Shown here: one piece after another, positions 1 to 5,352 of the stretch | Layout of the letters: each line of letters opens with the position of its first letter | Numbering within the stretch: position 1 is the stretch's first letter | Origin: Candidatus Rifleibacteriota bacterium | GTDB lineage: Bacteria; Riflebacteria; Ozemobacteria; Ozemobacterales; Ozemobacteraceae | Direction: 5' to 3' | Length of the DNA stretch: 5,352 nucleotides | Assembly (NCBI GenBank): GCA_017526725.1 | Contig: JAFXRA010000243.1 | Coordinates: forward strand, 1 to 5,352 | Position numbers and translations under genes: made by a program | The notes under the pieces: model-generated | Databases searched by the model: none | What the model saw: the letters and a program-made list of their open reading frames with translations, nothing else | Told to the model about the DNA's origin: nothing

Positions 1-65
1 AAAAATATTTAAAAAAAGTTCCGACCCCACCGGATACTAACTGCATCTATTCATCAGAAGGTAAT

Positions 66-350
66 ATGATGGATAAAGGAAAGGTTTATTGTAAATTTCA
101 TGGTTTTTACGATGAAAATAAAGAAAAAGAATTAAAAGAAAAAGAAAGAACTGATGCGATAAAGAATAAAACCCATACTATTTTATTATTTCTTTTCGTA
201 TGTTCTATTCCAGCGTTAATTTATATTCTTTTTGCTATAGTCAGTAGAAATGAAGCTTATATTTGTTTTATCATAATGTTCATTTTGACTATTGTTATAA
301 TTTCTCAAGTTCATCAAATATCATTTCTAGCATACGATTTTACTCATTGA
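66..350 (+). CDS. Small two-helix membrane protein, unknown function
   Basis: I do not recognise this 94-residue protein. It has a short polar N-terminus with C9, C-x-x-H at 9-12 and the string KFHGFYD, then a highly charged Lys/Glu linker (about 18-35). Two hydrophobic helices follow at about 38-59 and 65-86, so it is probably an inner-membrane hairpin protein with its charged end in the cytoplasm. AGAAGG at 56-61 is 4 nt from the ATG at 66 and 7 nt from the ATG at 69, so 69 may be the real start. The same frame is also open back to base 1 and would add about 21 residues, including one more Cys, so a 5'-truncated longer gene is possible. It ends at TGA 348-350 and is followed by a 107-nt AT-rich gap, so cotranscription with the sensor gene is unproven. 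Very AT-rich composition and no known family make it a lineage-specific hypothetical. Confidence 0.6.
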   Translation: MMDKGKVYCKFHGFYDENKEKELKEKERTDAIKNKTHTILLFLFVCSIPALIYILFAIVSRNEAYICFIIMFILTIVIISQVHQISFLAYDFTH

Positions 351-379
351 TATACTAAATTAATCTGCAAAAGATTTAT

Positions 380-433
380 TTATAAGTTTAAAAAAAACTA
401 TCATATTAACTATTACTTATGTTATAAGTTTAA
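380..433. repeat. Pair of identical 12-mers upstream of the sensor gene
   Basis: TTATAAGTTTAA occurs at 380-391 and again at 422-433, with starts exactly 42 bp apart, about four turns of B-DNA. The second copy overlaps the candidate extended -10 box. Direct repeats on one face of the helix near a promoter can be operator sites, but the sequence is entirely A/T-rich apart from one G, so chance is a serious alternative. Confidence 0.3.
420..428 (+). promoter_or_regulatory. Candidate extended -10 promoter for the sensor-transporter pair
   Basis: TG at 420-421, one base, then TATAAG at 423-428 makes an extended -10 box with 5 of 6 matches to TATAAT. Transcription would begin near 435, leaving a leader of about 23 nt before the ATG at 458. 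No convincing -35 hexamer lies at the right distance. An overlapping alternative is TTAACT (406-411), 17 nt, then TTTAAT (429-434). The region is so AT-rich that either could be fortuitous. Confidence 0.3.
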
Positions 434-457
434 TAATTATAGATATTAGAGGGTTAA

Positions 458-2005
458 ATGGTAGAAACCTATTCAGTAAACAAAGAAGCACCTAAAAAAG
501 CAAAAAGATACAATATTAGTCCAGCTCTTGAAGGAGCAGGATTAGGTCTATTTGCTTTATTATTAACATTTATTACGGCTTATTTTATATACAGCAACTC
601 AATGACTGTCTTGGAACAAGAAATAAGAGACGGTTTACTTAGAACTGTCTCAGGTATTGCAGCTTGTCTTGACGGTGACAAAATTGCTACATTTAATAGC
701 CCTAATGATGTTGCTAGACAAGATTATCAAGATATGGTTAAGTTGCTGCAAAAGGCAAGAATAGGAACCAAACATTGCTCTTATTTGTATGTTAATACTG
801 TAATTAACGACAAAGCATATTTTATCTTAGACCCTATATCAATTGATGAAAACGGTAAACCACTGTATAACGATGCTGCCAGTCTTGAACCATCTATTCC
901 TATGTCTCCATATGAAGATGCTGATGAATTAGTATTTAAAGCTTTTAAAGATGGTAAGCCTTATGTTGCCGATGATACATACACAGACAGATGGGGAACA
1001 TTTTACAGCGCTTACGCCCCCATTTTTGACAGTAAAGGTAAAGTTGTTGCTACCTTAGGAGCAGATTTAAGAATAAATGAATTATTAGATAGATGTGTTC
1101 CGATGGTAGATGCTACAAAGCGAGCTTTTATTGTTTCTGTTTCTTTGGCTATGCTTCTTGGTACCTTCGTATGGTTTACAAGAAGATTTACCTTCATGCT
1201 AAATGAAAGCAGACAGTCTATATATCAGAATTTTCTTGTTGCTAAAAAATTTGCTGACCAAACCTCAAATTCAATAGGCAATCAGTTCCAAAGAACTTCA
1301 GGAATTTTGAAATATACTGCTCAAAAATTAGAAATATTCAGCAAATTTGATAATAAAGATATGATTCTTTCCAATCTTAAAATGGAACAGCAAAAATTGC
1401 AGAGGTTTTCTGATAAGCTGTTGACATTAGGTGAATTGAAATATTCTAGAAGAGAAAAAGAGCTTACAAATTTCTCATTGGCTGAAGTACATAAACATAT
1501 TGTAAAGAAGTTAAAAAGCAGACTTTACCCCTCTAACAGCACAGACAGAATAGATTTTGATTTAGACAAAGAACTTCCTGAAATTCTTTATGGCCCAATT
1601 ATCTCTTACGAAGAACTTGTTGGTCACTTGTATGAATTGTGCCTCAATCAGTTTGAATCAAAAGTATATTCAAAAATTCTAATGCTTGAAGAAAGAAGTC
1701 AAGACGTCATTATTCGCCAAAGTTTTGCGGTTTCAACTGATGGCATTGATGAAGGACGCAGAAAATTGACTGAAGCTATTTGTAGAAACATTTCATCAGA
1801 CAATTGGGGTGAACAGTTAGAATTAGCTGATAGCATAAATATCCCTATAATTCAGGAATTATTATTCATTCTAGGTTCTGATATTAAAGCTGAAATCAAA
1901 GACGATTTCTTTAAAATCAGCTTTGATTTTATTTTGCTGAAATCACAGGAAACAGATGATGCGGTTCCTCAAAATATAGAAGAAAATAAAGAAACAGAGG
2001 CTTAA
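458..2005 (+). CDS. Membrane Cache-domain sensor with degenerate histidine-kinase core (predicted pseudokinase)
   Basis: This 515-residue protein has a cationic N-terminus, TM1 (about 24-46), an extracytoplasmic domain (about 47-220) and TM2 (about 222-243). The external domain resembles single-Cache/PDC ligand-binding domains, notably YTDRWGTFYSAYAPIFD at 175-191 followed by GKVVATLGADL. The cytoplasmic part follows the layout of a HisKA plus HATPase_c kinase. A two-helix dimerisation-like segment (about 262-330) is followed by a linker (NFSLAEVHKH) and an ATPase-like domain with an N-box-like ELCLN (393-397) and a final helix-strand resembling the end of HATPase_c (about 456-493). The phosphoacceptor position appears to be N275 with Q276 in place of His-Glu. 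No histidine occurs between 244 and 344. The DxGxG and GxGxG boxes are not intact. I infer a receptor that signals without autophosphorylation, or a very divergent kinase. AGAGGG at 448-453 supports the ATG at 458. No HAMP domain or response regulator is visible. The MFS gene begins 3 nt after the stop. Confidence 0.75.
   Translation: MVETYSVNKEAPKKAKRYNISPALEGAGLGLFALLLTFITAYFIYSNSMTVLEQEIRDGLLRTVSGIAACLDGDKIATFNSPNDVARQDYQDMVKLLQKARIGTKHCSYLYVNTVINDKAYFILDPISIDENGKPLYNDAASLEPSIPMSPYEDADELVFKAFKDGKPYVADDTYTDRWGTFYSAYAPIFDSKGKVVATLGADLRINELLDRCVPMVDATKRAFIVSVSLAMLLGTFVWFTRRFTFMLNESRQSIYQNFLVAKKFADQTSNSIGNQFQRTSGILKYTAQKLEIFSKFDNKDMILSNLKMEQQKLQRFSDKLLTLGELKYSRREKELTNFSLAEVHKHIVKKLKSRLYPSNSTDRIDFDLDKELPEILYGPIISYEELVGHLYELCLNQFESKVYSKILMLEERSQDVIIRQSFAVSTDGIDEGRRKLTEAICRNISSDNWGEQLELADSINIPIIQELLFILGSDIKAEIKDDFFKISFDFILLKSQETDDAVPQNIEENKETEA
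1996..2000 (+). promoter_or_regulatory. Ribosome binding site of the MFS gene inside the sensor gene's 3' end
   Basis: AGAGG at 1996-2000 lies within the last codons of the sensor gene, 8 nt before the ATG at 2009 and just ahead of the sensor's TAA (2003-2005). This arrangement suggests translational coupling, so the two proteins would be made together. Confidence 0.65.
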
Positions 2006-2008
2006 AAG

Positions 2009-3178
2009 ATGGAAGCTGCTGTTCCTAGAAAAAAAGATGTTGTTCCTGTAAGCATTTGGTTTGTTCTTATTTCTATTTTTTTAGGAAAAGTTTGCGCAGG
2101 AGCTGCTTCAGTTCTATTTCCAGTTACTTTAAAATCTACTGGAACTCTTTCTAACGCACTAATTGGTGCTATTCTTTCTGCTGAAACAGCATCTATTATT
2201 ATCTTAAGCCCATTGATTGGTACAATTATTGGCAAACTTGGTGTTGTCGGGTCTGTAATTACTGGTTCTTTAGGAAGAATCGCCGTAGTTATTCCATTGA
2301 TATATACTGATAATCCTTATGCATGGATAGCGGGTATTTTTATTTATGGTATAAGTTCAAATCTTATTGGTATAGCCTATCAAACCTGGATTGGTTCTGA
2401 AAATCTCGGAACCAAAAGAGGTCTTGTAATGGCCTGGTATCTTGGCGGAATGAGTAGTGGACTTGCCCTAGGACCTGTTTTTTTAAACCTTTTTGGAGCT
2501 TCTGCAGCAAGAGCACTAGGATTTTTTATCGTTGCAGGATTATCACTTTCCTCATTAATCCCTGTTATTTTCTTGCTTAAATGCAAACCGCCCTTTAAAG
2601 GCGGTTCTAAACCCAGAATCTTCTTTATTATAAGAAACGGCAAAAAAGTAATGTTTGGTTCTTTTATTGGTGGTGTAATTCTTTGGGGTGTACCAGCATT
2701 TATGACAATTTATGGAATGTCTGCCGGAATGACCCAGGAACAAGCAGCAATATTATTGACTATGTTCCAGTTTGGCGGCTTTATAGCTGGCCCATTAATC
2801 AGTTTTATATCGGATAAGTTTAAAGACAGACATAATGTTGTAATTCTAAGTTTCTTTGCTAGTTTACTTTGCTCTTTCTTCCTTCCTATTGCAATTAAAA
2901 ACATTATATTTGCTTATGCATTACTCTTTATCTGGGGTGGTGCTGTTCAAGGCGTATATTCCGGCTGTATGACATTATTAGGTGATATTTTCAGAAAAGA
3001 AGACCAGATGTCTGCAAGCGTAGCTTTTACTCAAGTTAAAGCAATCGGCGGCCTTTTAGGAGTTACATTAATAGGTCTTGCTATGGACTGGGCCAGCAGC
3101 GAAGGTATGGTTTATGTTATTACTTTCGCCTCTATAATTTATTTTACTTTTGCTCTAACTCAGTACAAAATTGAATAG
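2009..3178 (+). CDS. Major facilitator superfamily (MFS) transporter, substrate unknown
   Basis: This 389-residue protein has about twelve hydrophobic helices in a 6+6 layout: roughly 14-40, 49-75, 79-99, 103-125, 141-163, 169-191, then 214-236, 244-266, 276-296, 299-321, 335-357 and 365-386. The loop joining the halves (about 192-212) is cationic. The helix 8-9 loop carries a clear motif A remnant, G261-P...SDKFKDRHN (to 276). In the first half the equivalent loop (GTIIGKLG, 71-78) lacks the usual acidic residue. Length is normal for a compact MFS protein. It should be a proton- or solute-coupled carrier in the inner membrane, but nothing in the sequence names its cargo. It starts 3 nt after the sensor gene, with its ribosome binding site inside that gene, so the sensor may report on the transported compound or regulate the carrier. 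The stop TAG (3176-3178) lies inside a terminator candidate. Confidence 0.88.
   Translation: MEAAVPRKKDVVPVSIWFVLISIFLGKVCAGAASVLFPVTLKSTGTLSNALIGAILSAETASIIILSPLIGTIIGKLGVVGSVITGSLGRIAVVIPLIYTDNPYAWIAGIFIYGISSNLIGIAYQTWIGSENLGTKRGLVMAWYLGGMSSGLALGPVFLNLFGASAARALGFFIVAGLSLSSLIPVIFLLKCKPPFKGGSKPRIFFIIRNGKKVMFGSFIGGVILWGVPAFMTIYGMSAGMTQEQAAILLTMFQFGGFIAGPLISFISDKFKDRHNVVILSFFASLLCSFFLPIAIKNIIFAYALLFIWGGAVQGVYSGCMTLLGDIFRKEDQMSASVAFTQVKAIGGLLGVTLIGLAMDWASSEGMVYVITFASIIYFTFALTQYKIE
2586..2606 (+). repeat. Perfect 7-bp GC-rich inverted repeat inside the MFS gene
   Basis: AACCGCC (2586-2592) pairs with GGCGGTT (2600-2606) around the loop CTTTAAA. It encodes K193-P-P-F-K-G-G199 in the central loop between helices 6 and 7, where sequence is least constrained. 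GC-rich arms stand out in this AT-rich gene. It may be a codon coincidence, an RNA hairpin that pauses ribosomes between the two transporter halves, or a palindromic repeat remnant. No T-tract follows, so it is not a terminator. Confidence 0.4.
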
Positions 3179-3222
3179 TTTAAAAACATTTATTTTAAAG
3201 AAAAAATATTCAATTATTTTTT
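3170..3222 (+). terminator. Weak AT-rich intrinsic terminator candidate after the MFS gene
   Basis: ATTGAATA (3170-3177, overlapping the stop codon) is complementary to TATTCAAT (3207-3214). An inner pair, TTTAAAA (3179-3185) with TTTTAAA (3193-3199), could stack within it. The right arm is followed at once by TATTTTTT (3215-3222). The geometry fits an intrinsic terminator, but the stem has few G-C pairs and would be weak, so some readthrough is likely. Confidence 0.35.
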
Positions 3223-3230
3223 CAAAATTG

Positions 3231-3259
3231 TTGTTTATTTATAAAAGCATAAGTATAAT
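3231..3259 (+). promoter_or_regulatory. Sigma-70-type promoter of ygeY
   Basis: TTGTTT (3231-3236) is separated by exactly 17 bp from a perfect TATAAT (3254-3259). Transcription should begin near 3266, giving a leader of about 42 nt before the ATG at 3308. It is the best promoter in the window and marks ygeY as the start of a separate unit from the sensor-transporter pair. The palindrome CACATGTG (3265-3272) sits on the predicted start site. Confidence 0.6.
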
Positions 3260-3297
3260 AATTTCACATGTGTGTTTTACAAAAATTATTTTTATAT

Positions 3298-3301
3298 GGA
3301 G
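3298..3301 (+). promoter_or_regulatory. Ribosome binding site that fixes the ygeY start
   Basis: GGAG at 3298-3301 lies 6 nt before the ATG at 3308, ideal spacing. The frame is open further upstream to a GTG at 3272 and an ATG at 3296. The GTG has no ribosome binding site and falls only about 6 nt after the predicted transcription start; the upstream ATG itself overlaps this GGAG. 3308 is therefore the preferred start. Confidence 0.75.
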
Positions 3302-3307
3302 AACGGA

Positions 3308-4594
3308 ATGAGTAACGCAGCAAAAGTATTAGAACTAGCTAAAAAGTACCGCAAAGACACTGCCGAAGGTCTTGCAAGATTAGTAAGAATCCCTTCTGAA
3401 AGTATGAAAGAAGGCGATGTACAGCATGAAGTTGAAAGACAGATGCATAATGCTGGTTTTGATGAAGTTATTATCGATGGTTTAGGCAATGTTATCGGCC
3501 GCATCGGTAATGGTAAGACCGTATTAGCAATTGACGGACATATTGACACTGTTGGTGTCGGCAATATGGATAACTGGACTGAATTTAAGCCTTTTGACGG
3601 CCTTATCCAGCTTAGCACTCTTAAAGACAGAAATGATGGCAAACCAACTGAATGTGTTTGTGGACGTGGTTCTGTTGACCAGGAAGGTGGCGTAGCCGCA
3701 GCAATCACAGCAGGTAGAATCCTCAAAGAAATGGGTTTTGCTGAAAAAGAAGATGTTACTTATTATGTTGTAAGTTCAGTTATGGAAGAAGACTGTGACG
3801 GTCTCTGCTGGAACTACATCATTAACGAAGATGTAAAACAGGGTTTGATTAAGAAACCAGATTTTGTAATCTCTACTGAACCAACAAATCTCAATGTATA
3901 TCGTGGTCACCGCGGAAGAATGGAAATCGGCGTTGATTTCCGTGGACTTTCCTGCCATGGTTCTGCTCCAGAACGCGGTGTAAATGCTGCTTACTTAGCT
4001 TCTAAGTTCGCTCTTGAAATCGAAAAACTTAACGAAAGATTACAGCCAGACGAAGATAACTTCTTAGGCAAAGGTACCGTAACCATTTCTGAATTTAAGT
4101 CTGGTAGCCCATCACTCTGTGCTGTAGCTGACTTCGTTCACATTCACCTTGACAGACGTATGACCTGGGGTGAAACCAAAGAATCCTGCTGTGCAGAAGT
4201 TGAAGACTGCTTAAAGAGAGCTGGAATCAAAGTTGGTCCAGAAATTGGTCAGGCAAGAATCACTGTTCTTCACTATGACGAAGTTGCTTGGACTGGCACT
4301 AAATATGGTATGGAAAAATATTTCCCAACCTGGAAGCTTCCAGAATCAGAACATGTCGTTCAGACTGGTATCAAAGCTTATAAAGAACTTTACGGCAAAG
4401 CTCCAAAGGTTGACAAATGGACATTCTCTACCAACGGCGTTACAATCAACGGCGTTCACAAGATTCCAATGATTGGTTTCGGTCCTGGTAATGAAGTTCT
4501 TGCACACTTCCCGAATGAAAAGTGCGCTGTTGACGACCTTGAAATGGCATCTGCATTCTATGCAATGTATGCTTGGAATATAGCCCACAAGTAA
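3308..4594 (+). CDS. ygeY: YgeY family M20 metallohydrolase (putative deacylase/amidohydrolase)
   Basis: This 428-residue cytosolic enzyme belongs to peptidase family M20, in the YgeY group named for its link to selenium-dependent metabolism. The metal and catalytic residues are all present: H78 and D80 (GHIDTV), bridging D124 (GRGSVDQEGG), E160-E161 (MEEDCDG; general base plus metal ligand), E191 (STEPTN) and H400 (LAHFPNEK). The inserted dimerisation domain carries SCHGSAPERG (215-224) with H217, and WTFSTNG (371-377) is a YgeY hallmark. Compared with E. coli YgeY as I recall it, there are roughly 10-14 extra residues just before D124 (about 98-118). In relatives the gene sits with ygeW and ygeX (diaminopropionate ammonia-lyase) in the anaerobic purine/urate degradation cluster, where YgeY plausibly hydrolyses a ureido or acyl amino acid intermediate; the exact substrate is inferred. 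It has its own promoter and strong ribosome binding site. Richer use of C-ending codons than in the upstream genes suggests high expression. Confidence 0.93.
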   Translation: MSNAAKVLELAKKYRKDTAEGLARLVRIPSESMKEGDVQHEVERQMHNAGFDEVIIDGLGNVIGRIGNGKTVLAIDGHIDTVGVGNMDNWTEFKPFDGLIQLSTLKDRNDGKPTECVCGRGSVDQEGGVAAAITAGRILKEMGFAEKEDVTYYVVSSVMEEDCDGLCWNYIINEDVKQGLIKKPDFVISTEPTNLNVYRGHRGRMEIGVDFRGLSCHGSAPERGVNAAYLASKFALEIEKLNERLQPDEDNFLGKGTVTISEFKSGSPSLCAVADFVHIHLDRRMTWGETKESCCAEVEDCLKRAGIKVGPEIGQARITVLHYDEVAWTGTKYGMEKYFPTWKLPESEHVVQTGIKAYKELYGKAPKVDKWTFSTNGVTINGVHKIPMIGFGPGNEVLAHFPNEKCAVDDLEMASAFYAMYAWNIAHK

Positions 4595-4601
4595 TTAGAA
4601 A

Positions 4602-4784
4602 TTAGGAGTGAGGTGTTTCCCTAAAGCCCTCCCTTAGAGGGAGGGAATAAAAGGGAGGGTGACCTAGCAAGAGTTAAACCTAGGTTTTGGTCAAGAAGAA
4701 TCATTTCTAATATCTCGTCACCCATCAGTCAGACATTCGTCTGACAGCTCCCCTCAAGTGGAGCCTTTAGGAAGACTCTCTAAT
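4602..4784. repeat. Composite palindromic intergenic element (MITE/REP-like) between ygeY and ygeW
   Basis: The 273-nt ygeY-ygeW gap is dominated by nested inverted repeats. The outer arms are TTCCCTAAAG (4617-4626) against CTTTAGGAA (4765-4773), with one bulged C; imperfect similarity (ATTAGGAG against CTCTCTAAT) extends them to 4602 and 4784. Inside are CCCTCCCT/AGGGAGGG (4627-4645, 3-nt loop), ACCTAG/CTAGGT (4662-4685), GGGTGAC/GTCACCC (4657-4663 with 4717-4723), GTCAGAC/GTCTGAC (4728-4745, 4-nt loop) and GCTCC/GGAGC (4747-4764). Read from the other strand, the right end (CTAAAGGCTCCACTT) resembles the left end (CTAAAGCCCTCCCTT), so the ends are related. It looks like a dispersed non-coding repeat, far more GC-rich than its flanks, but copy number cannot be seen here. 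No long reading frame or T-tract is present, so it is neither a gene nor a standard terminator. The remaining 4785-4867 is AT-rich leader. Confidence 0.75.
4639..4659 (+). other. Putative G-quadruplex motif in the ygeY-ygeW spacer
   Basis: Four GGG runs occur at 4639-4641, 4643-4645, 4653-4655 and 4657-4659 with loops of 1, 7 and 1 nt, matching the usual G3-N(1-7) rule. The first two runs also form the 3' arm of the CCCTCCCT hairpin (4627-4645). AGGGAGGG is duplicated (4638-4645 and 4652-4659), so either copy could pair with the C-rich arm. Hairpin and quadruplex are therefore mutually exclusive on this strand and its RNA. Confidence 0.5.
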
Positions 4785-4867
4785 CTCTTATCTCTAAAAA
4801 AGTTAATTAAATATAAAACTTTCTTATTCATACAAAGTTTGAAAAATTATAAAGGATAATTAAATAC

Positions 4868-5352
4868 ATGAACAGTGAAATTAAAGCTCTATTAGAAGAA
4901 ATTAAAACCTACAATACCGACCTTTATCGCCATGACTTCCTTTGGACATGGGAAAAATCAGATGATGAACTTAAGTGCATCCTTTCTATGGCTCGTCTCC
5001 TTATGCAGATGAGAAAAGAAAACATTTCTGCAAAAGTTTTTGATTCTGGCTTAGGTATTTCTCTCTTCCGTGATAATTCTACAAGAACAAGATTCTCTTT
5101 TGCTTCAGCTTGTAACCTTCTCGGTCTTGCTGTTCAAGACCTTGATGAAAAGAAATCTCAGATTGCTCACGGCGAAACCGTTCGTGAAACAGCTAATATG
5201 ATTTCTTTCCTTTCTGAAGTAATAGGTATCAGAGACGATATGTATCTCGGTGCTGGTAACAAATATATGAGAGAAGTCGGCGAAGCTCTTGATGATGGTT
5301 ACAAACAGGGCGTTCTCCCACAGAGACCAGCTATCGTTAACCTCCAGTGCGA
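4868..5352 (+). CDS. ygeW: YgeW, knotted carbamoyltransferase-family protein (5' part, cut by window end)
   Basis: The first 161 residues are present, starting MNSEIKALLEEI; the frame runs open to the window end, and E. coli YgeW is about 396 residues, so the C-terminal half is missing. The carbamoyl-phosphate-binding signature STRTRF is at 71-76, preceded by SGLGISLFRDN (60-70) and followed by HGETVRETANMIS (101-113), IRDDMYLGAGN (121-131) and QGVLPQRPA (147-155). These match YgeW closely and separate it from ordinary aspartate or ornithine carbamoyltransferases. Its substrate is not firmly established; the ygeX/ygeY context suggests carbamoyl transfer to or from a diaminopropionate-type ureido compound in purine breakdown, possibly yielding carbamoyl phosphate for ATP synthesis. 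AAAGGA at 4851-4856 is 11 nt before the ATG at 4868. I see no clear promoter of its own, so readthrough from ygeY across the palindromic element is likely. Confidence 0.95.
   Translation, partial: MNSEIKALLEEIKTYNTDLYRHDFLWTWEKSDDELKCILSMARLLMQMRKENISAKVFDSGLGISLFRDNSTRTRFSFASACNLLGLAVQDLDEKKSQIAHGETVRETANMISFLSEVIGIRDDMYLGAGNKYMREVGEALDDGYKQGVLPQRPAIVNLQC

Noticed and set aside
357..381. AT-only hairpin after the small membrane protein gene (AAATTAATC against GATTTATTT)
   Set aside because: The stem has a mismatch and is almost all A-T, and it is followed by ATAAG and an A-run, not a T-tract, so it is not supported as a + strand terminator.
2002..2904. Several minus-strand frames opposite the MFS gene
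   Set aside because: They overlap a clear 12-helix transporter gene, lack plausible domain content, and are best explained as shadows.
3272..3307. Longer ygeY start at the GTG at 3272 (adds 12 residues)
   Set aside because: No ribosome binding site precedes it and it lies about 6 nt from the predicted transcription start, whereas the ATG at 3308 has GGAG at ideal spacing and fits the family's N-terminus.
3292..3726. 144-codon minus-strand frame opposite ygeY
   Set aside because: It is the antisense shadow of a well-conserved gene, has no recognisable domains, and is rich in Ser/Pro/Leu as expected for a reverse-frame artefact.
4627..4645. CCCTCCCT/AGGGAGGG hairpin as terminator of ygeY
   Set aside because: The stem is strong, but it is followed by AATAAAAGGG with no T-tract, so intrinsic termination on the + strand is not expected.
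4602..4784. CRISPR array or tRNA in the ygeY-ygeW spacer
   Set aside because: The repeats are inverted arms of differing sequence with no regular spacer, and no cloverleaf with a T-arm GTTC motif is present.
4800..4867. Separate promoter for ygeW
   Set aside because: TATAAA occurs at 4812-4817 and 4848-4853, but neither has a reasonable -35 at 16-18 bp, and the second abuts the ribosome binding site.

Overview
The window is AT-rich bacterial DNA with every recognisable gene on the + strand: a small membrane protein, a membrane sensor, an MFS transporter, ygeY, and the 5' part of ygeW. Codon use (many AGA, TTA and AAA codons) and AGGAGG-type ribosome binding sites suggest a low-GC anaerobe. 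ygeY and ygeW belong to a catabolic gene set known from enterobacteria, clostridia and other gut anaerobes. The sequence does not fix the phylum; Firmicutes, spirochaetes and gut Melainabacteria-like lineages are all compatible.

Region 1 (1-457) has a 94-residue two-helix membrane protein of unknown function, whose frame stays open to the left edge. A short AT-rich spacer follows, with a repeated 12-mer and a possible extended -10 box. Region 2 (458-3178) is a tightly coupled gene pair. The first gene encodes a membrane receptor with an extracytoplasmic Cache-like domain and a histidine-kinase-shaped interior that lacks the phospho-accepting histidine and the glycine-rich ATP boxes. The second, starting 3 nt after the first one's stop, encodes a 12-helix MFS transporter. 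A weak AT-rich terminator candidate overlaps the end of the pair.

Region 3 (3179-5352) starts with a good promoter (TTGTTT-17-TATAAT) and a clear ribosome binding site that resets the start of ygeY to 3308. ygeY (M20-family amidohydrolase) is followed by a 273-nt gap and then ygeW (carbamoyltransferase family, cut by the window end). In relatives these two genes sit with ygeX, hyuA, ssnA and ygfK in the cluster linked to anaerobic purine/urate breakdown through 2,3-diaminopropionate. The gap is largely filled by a composite palindromic element with several nested hairpins and a canonical G-quadruplex motif.

The most interesting items are the predicted pseudo-histidine-kinase coupled to a transporter with no response regulator in view, and the structured element lying inside the ygeY-ygeW unit.
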